From UBA5336 sp964506685 (GTDB lineage: Bacteria > Pseudomonadota > Alphaproteobacteria > Caulobacterales > Hyphomonadaceae): a stretch of 64,000 nucleotides of DNA. The position numbers and the translations under genes were made by a program. The notes below the pieces were generated by a model that searched no databases, had not been told where the DNA came from, and saw nothing but the letters and a program-made list of their open reading frames with translations. Below, piece after piece: positions 60,471 through 64,000 of the stretch. The stretch's first letter is position 1. Each line of letters opens with the position of its first letter. The stretch lies in the NCBI GenBank assembly GCA_964506685.1, contig CAZDMQ010000008.1, positions 7,132 to 71,131 on the forward strand, read 5' to 3'.

Positions 60471-61337
60471 CTATGGTCGCAACTGCATCAGCACCAGTCC
60501 GAAAGCGAGGATGATCGCGGCGAGGGTGCGTTTCACGCCGAGCCCTTCGCGCAGGTAAAGCCAGCCGAGCAGGGCGGCGAAGACAACTGCCGATTCCCTG
60601 AGCGCAGAGACGCGGGCGACCTCGATCAGCGACATGGCATAGAGCGCGGCGCCGAAGCTCAGCACCGAGCCGATGCCGCCGACCAACCCGTGGCGCCAGT
60701 GGCTGGCGAGCGCGGCGACCAGTCCGGTCCGGCGGGTGACCAGTCCGACGGCTGTGATGCCGATCCAGTCGAGCAGGAACAGCCACACGATATAGGTGAA
60801 CCGGTCATTGGCGAGCCGGATCCCCCGTGCGTCGGCGACCGAATAGGCGGCAACGCCCAGCGCGGTGGCGAAGGCCCAGAACAGGGCGGCGGCGTTGGGA
60901 TGGCGCGTGCGGCCGAAGAAACCCGCCGGCGGACGGGCAAACCAGACCACCGCACCGGTTGCGATCAGCAGGCCGGCAATGGCGGCCGCCGGAAGCGCCT
61001 CGCCGAGCACCAGCCAGGCCGTCAGCGCGGTCAGGATCGGCGCGAAGCCGCGCATCACCGGGAAGACCAGCGACAGGTCGCCCCGGTGCATCGCCCGGAT
61101 CATGCAGGCCTGGTAAGCGAAATGCACCGGCACGGCGATCGCCAGCGCGGCCCAGGTGGCGCGGTCGGGAAACGGGACGAAGGCCGCGCAGGGCAGCATG
61201 ATCAGCGCCGAACTGGCCGACAGCACGATCCTTGTGGTGAGGATATCGCCGCCGCGCTTCACCGCCGTGTTCACGACCGCAAGCGTCAGGGCGGAGAACA
61301 GGCCGAGAAAGACCGGAAGGGCGGCTGTCATGCTCAT
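60471..61337 (-). CDS. EamA-family (DMT superfamily) transporter
   Basis: 288 aa; start at ATG 61337 or 61331. Ten membrane helices in two EamA halves: LVFPVMRGFAPILTALTAWL with LGEALPAAAIAGLLIATGAV in the first, and ARVSALRESAVVFAALLGWL with REGLGVKRTLAAIILAFGLV in the second. Members export amino acids or other small metabolites; the substrate cannot be told. It is on the minus strand, divergent from priA with about 143 bp between. Confidence 0.9.
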   Translation of the reverse strand: MSMTAALPVFLGLFSALTLAVVNTAVKRGGDILTTRIVLSASSALIMLPCAAFVPFPDRATWAALAIAVPVHFAYQACMIRAMHRGDLSLVFPVMRGFAPILTALTAWLVLGEALPAAAIAGLLIATGAVVWFARPPAGFFGRTRHPNAAALFWAFATALGVAAYSVADARGIRLANDRFTYIVWLFLLDWIGITAVGLVTRRTGLVAALASHWRHGLVGGIGSVLSFGAALYAMSLIEVARVSALRESAVVFAALLGWLYLREGLGVKRTLAAIILAFGLVLMQLRP

Positions 61338-61480
61338 CACCGCGCGGCTTGGACCCCATGGCGCAGCGGCAGGCAAGCGCGCCGGACGGGATCCGTGGCC
61401 GGAGGTAGCGGGCGGGCGGTTTCCGAGGGCCTGATACGGGGCACTGGCGGATCGGGGCGACCCGTCCCATAAACCGGTGC

Positions 61481-63649
61481 ATGGCGATTGCCCGGATCCT
61501 CTTCCCGCTCCCGCTGCCCGAGCCGTTCGACTATGCAATCCCCGACGGGCTCGACGTGGTGGCCGGCAGCTATGTCCGGGCGCCGCTGGGCAAGCTCGAG
61601 CGGACCGGGGTGGTGTGGGACGTGGTGGACGATCCGCATGGCCGCGGCGGCAATCTCAAGCCGGTGCTGGAGGTCTTTCCCACGCCCCCCATGGGTGCGG
61701 ACATGCGCCGCTTCGTCGATTTCGCCGCGCGCTATACCGTCTCGCCGCCCGGCCATATCCTGAACATGTGCCTGAAGTCGCGGGGCGGGCTGCTGCCCTC
61801 GCCGACCGAGCGGGCCTACCGGCTCACGGGCGAGATCCCGGCGAAGCTGACCCCGGCGCGGGAGCGGGTGCTGGCTACGCTCGGCAAGATGGGGGAAGGG
61901 CAGGGCGCCGAGATTGCCGCTGCCGCCCAGGTCTCTGCCGGCGTGGTGAAGGGGCTGGTCGAGGCGGGTGCGCTGGAAGCGGTGGACCGGCCGGTGGACC
62001 TGCCCTTTCCGGCGCCGGAGGTGCTGCCGCGGGTGCTCGATCTCACCGATGAGCAGGCTGAGGCCGCCGCAACCCTGAGCGCGGCGGTGTTGGCCGGCGG
62101 ATTCCAGCCCTACCTGCTGGACGGGGTGACCGGCTCGGGCAAGACCGAAGTCTATTTCGAGGCGATCGCGGCGGCGCTCGCGCGCGACGACCAGGCGCAG
62201 ATCCTGGTCCTGTTGCCGGAGATCGCCCTGACCCAGGCGATCTGGTCGCGCTTCCGGGACCGGTTCGGCGCCCCGCCGGCGGCCTGGCATTCGGGGCTCA
62301 GCGAGAAGGAACGCCGGCGGACCTGGCGGGAGGTCGCCCATGGCCGGGCACGGATCGTGCTGGGGGCCCGTTCGGCCCTGTTCCTGCCGTTCCGGTCGCT
62401 CGGCCTGATCATCATTGACGAGGAACATGACGGCTCGTTCAAGCAGGAGGAGGGGGTGACCTATCACGCCCGCGATCTCGGCGTGGTGCGGGCGAAATTC
62501 GCCGGCGCGACGATCCTGATGGCGTCTGCGACCCCGGCGCTGGAGACGACGGTCAATGCCCAGCTCGGCCGGTACGGGCTGCTCAAGCTCGCCGCCCGGC
62601 CGGGGGTGGCGACCCTGCCGGAGATCCAGATCGTTGACATGCGCGAGCATCCGCCAGAGCGCGGCCAGTGGCTCTCGCCGGTGCTGCGGGAGGCCCTCGC
62701 CGAGACGCTGATCGCCGGCCAGCAGAGCCTGCTCTTCCTCAACCGGCGGGGCTATGCGCCGCTGGTGCTCTGCCGCGCCTGCGGGGAGAAACTCCAGAGC
62801 CCGGGCACCGAAAGCTGGATGACCGAGCACCGCTACACCGGCATGCTGGTCTGCCATCTCACCGGCTACACCATGAAGAAGCCTGATGCCTGTCCCCATT
62901 GCGGCGCGATGAACACGCTGATGGGCGTGGGGCCGGGCGTCGAGCGCATCGCCGAGGAGGTCCGTGCGCTCCTGCCCGAGGCGCGGATCGAGATCTTCAG
63001 CTCCGACACCGCCCAGACCGGCGAGGATACCCGTCAGATCGTCGAACGGATGGCGCGCGGGGAGACCGACATCATGGTCGGCACCCAGATCGTCGCCAAG
63101 GGGCACAACTTCCCGCGGCTGACCCTGGTCGGCGTCGTCGATGCCGACTCGGGCATGAAGGGTGGTGACCTCCGCGCCGGCGAGCGGACCTTTCAGCTCC
63201 TCTCCCAGGTGGCGGGCCGGGCGGGGCGGGCCGAGCATCCGGGCCGGGCGCTGATCCAGACCTACCAGCCGGACAATCCGGCGATGATCGCGCTGGCCCT
63301 GGGCGACCGGGACGGGTTCCTCGCCATCGAACGCGACGTGCGGTCCGAAATGGGTATGCCGCCCTTTGGCCGGCTCGCTGCCATGGTCCTGTCAGCGCCA
63401 TCCGCCGAGCTTGTCGATCTCTTCGCCAATGAGGTTGCGAAGGCCGCCCCGAATGGCGAGGGCATCGAGGTGTTCGGCCCCGCCCCGGCGCCGATCTCCA
63501 TTGTCAGGGGCCGTCACCGCCGCCGGTTCCTCATCAAGTCGCCCCGGGACGTGGATCTGTCCGCCTATATGGCGGCCTGGCAGGCCAAGGTGAAAGTGCC
63601 CAATTCGGCCCGGCTCAGCGTCGATATCGAGCCGTATTCTTTCCTCTAG
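61481..63649 (+). CDS. priA: Primosomal protein N' (replication restart helicase PriA)
   Basis: 722 aa. PriA reloads the replisome at stalled forks. The 3'-DNA-binding N-terminus starts ARILFPLPLPEPFDYAIPDG. The helicase shows LLDGVTGSGKTEVYFEAIA (Walker A), IIIDEEHDGSFKQEE (DExH), ILMASATPALET and SQVAGRAGRAEHPGRAL (motif VI). The zinc region is unusual: CRACG and CPHCG are kept, but between them stand KLQSPGTESWMTEHRY and VCHLTGYTM, so only 5 of the usual 8 Cys remain. The stop codon TAG overlaps the first base pairs of a 60-bp tandem repeat. Confidence 0.95.
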   Translation: MAIARILFPLPLPEPFDYAIPDGLDVVAGSYVRAPLGKLERTGVVWDVVDDPHGRGGNLKPVLEVFPTPPMGADMRRFVDFAARYTVSPPGHILNMCLKSRGGLLPSPTERAYRLTGEIPAKLTPARERVLATLGKMGEGQGAEIAAAAQVSAGVVKGLVEAGALEAVDRPVDLPFPAPEVLPRVLDLTDEQAEAAATLSAAVLAGGFQPYLLDGVTGSGKTEVYFEAIAAALARDDQAQILVLLPEIALTQAIWSRFRDRFGAPPAAWHSGLSEKERRRTWREVAHGRARIVLGARSALFLPFRSLGLIIIDEEHDGSFKQEEGVTYHARDLGVVRAKFAGATILMASATPALETTVNAQLGRYGLLKLAARPGVATLPEIQIVDMREHPPERGQWLSPVLREALAETLIAGQQSLLFLNRRGYAPLVLCRACGEKLQSPGTESWMTEHRYTGMLVCHLTGYTMKKPDACPHCGAMNTLMGVGPGVERIAEEVRALLPEARIEIFSSDTAQTGEDTRQIVERMARGETDIMVGTQIVAKGHNFPRLTLVGVVDADSGMKGGDLRAGERTFQLLSQVAGRAGRAEHPGRALIQTYQPDNPAMIALALGDRDGFLAIERDVRSEMGMPPFGRLAAMVLSAPSAELVDLFANEVAKAAPNGEGIEVFGPAPAPISIVRGRHRRRFLIKSPRDVDLSAYMAAWQAKVKVPNSARLSVDIEPYSFL

Positions 63650-63879
63650 GATCGCCCGCTGGGCTCGGCTTCGCCTCGCGACGCGATGGATCCGAGCTCA
63701 GGGCTGCAGGATCGCCCGCTGGGCTCGGCTTCGCCTCGCGACGCGATGGATCCGAGCTCAGGNNNNNNNNNNNNNNNNNNNNNNNNNNNNNNNNNNNNNN
63801 NNNNNNNNNNNNNNNNNNNNNNNNNNNNNNNNNNNNNNNNNNNNNNNNNNNNNNNNNNNNNNGCTGCAGGATCGCCCGC
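63648..63879 (+). repeat. 60-bp tandem repeat with internal stem-loop, behind priA
   Basis: Unit 1 is 63648-63707; unit 2 begins at 63708 and enters the N gap; a partial copy resumes at 63863-63879. The copies are identical over the readable part. Each unit contains CTGGGCTCGG and CCGAGCTCAG, which pair as a 10-bp stem with one G-U and a 23-nt loop. It might act as a 3' end structure for priA mRNA. Confidence 0.85.
63763..63862. other. Assembly gap (100 N) within the 60-bp repeats
   Basis: Exactly 100 N. The sequence right of the gap continues the repeat in the same phase where the left side stops, so the true missing length should be a multiple of 60 bp (possibly zero). Confidence 0.9.
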
Positions 63880-64000
63880 CGTGGGATGATCGTCCGGCGG
63901 CGTCGAAACCGGGATGACGGGCTGGCACGTGGCGCGCGGCGGTCAGGTCAGGTCAGGGCGGCGCCAGCACGGGCGGCCGCAGGATCGGGTGATCCTCCGG
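63880..64000. other. Sequence after the repeat, no gene seen
   Basis: About 120 bp of GC-rich sequence with the short direct repeat GGTCAGGTCAGGTCAGGGC type (three GGTCA units near 63940-63957). No open frame with coding character or RNA gene can be supported before the window ends. Confidence 0.3.

Overview
The window is high-GC DNA of a Gram-negative alphaproteobacterium. The best lineage guess is a marine Caulobacterales/Maricaulales/Hyphomonadaceae-type organism. The clues are a TIGR02300 (FYDLN) acidic protein next to tRNA-Ala, the ubiE-ubiB / mutM / coaBC neighbourhood, kdsA (LPS), btaA-btaB (betaine lipid), and a PriA with a reduced zinc-cysteine set. It is a draft scaffold: two runs of exactly 100 N (17393-17492 and 63763-63862) both fall inside tandem repeats.

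Layout. 1-956: gene remnants (end of a sterol-desaturase-like gene, a relic of an SDR gene) and an upstream region for the next cluster. 957-18760: an 18-kb block of five same-strand genes for very large exported proteins. These are a small DUF11 protein, a 943-aa DUF11 protein, a 1916-aa DUF11/SdrD-like/beta-barrel protein, a 1981-aa DUF11/GEVED/SdrD-like protein and an RTX protein with 108-bp repeats. 18800-27047 (minus strand): a degenerate GT51-like protein, an S9 oligopeptidase with a probable signal-peptide frameshift, msrB with an upstream 41-aa membrane ORF, a MaoC hydratase, a metallophosphoesterase, btaB and btaA, and an exported methyltransferase-fold lipoprotein. 27237-35884: DUF3137, exonuclease III, a lipoprotein plus TIR-transmembrane gene pair, a quinone oxidoreductase, an asparaginase-like operon with a SPOUT RNA methyltransferase, a zinc-ribbon protein, DUF2853 and ThpR.

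35895-46200: an alpha/beta hydrolase, moeB and an AGCS symporter in one minus-strand run, an unknown acidic membrane protein, then ubiB-ubiE diverging from mutM, a small secreted protein and coaBC. 46203-57459: a PQQ-type sugar dehydrogenase lipoprotein, a delta-class carbonic anhydrase lipoprotein, rph, a YebC protein, kdsA, tRNA-Ala(GGC), TIGR02300, aroA, a TadG-like protein, an unknown secreted protein and a flavin-dependent nitronate monooxygenase-like enzyme. 57812-64000: an LEA-like lipoprotein, a MarR regulator with a lysine-rich tail, a Nudix hydrolase, YciB/IspZ, an EamA transporter, priA, and a 60-bp tandem repeat that begins on the priA stop codon.

The parts most worth following up are the DUF11/RTX surface cluster, the lipoprotein-TIR pair, and the btaA-btaB-phosphoesterase set, which together could make betaine lipids from phospholipid-derived diacylglycerol. 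Further candidates are two hairpins that cover ribosome binding sites and the two repeat-associated assembly gaps, whose true sizes can be predicted modulo the repeat length. All calls come from reading the sequence; no database search was run.
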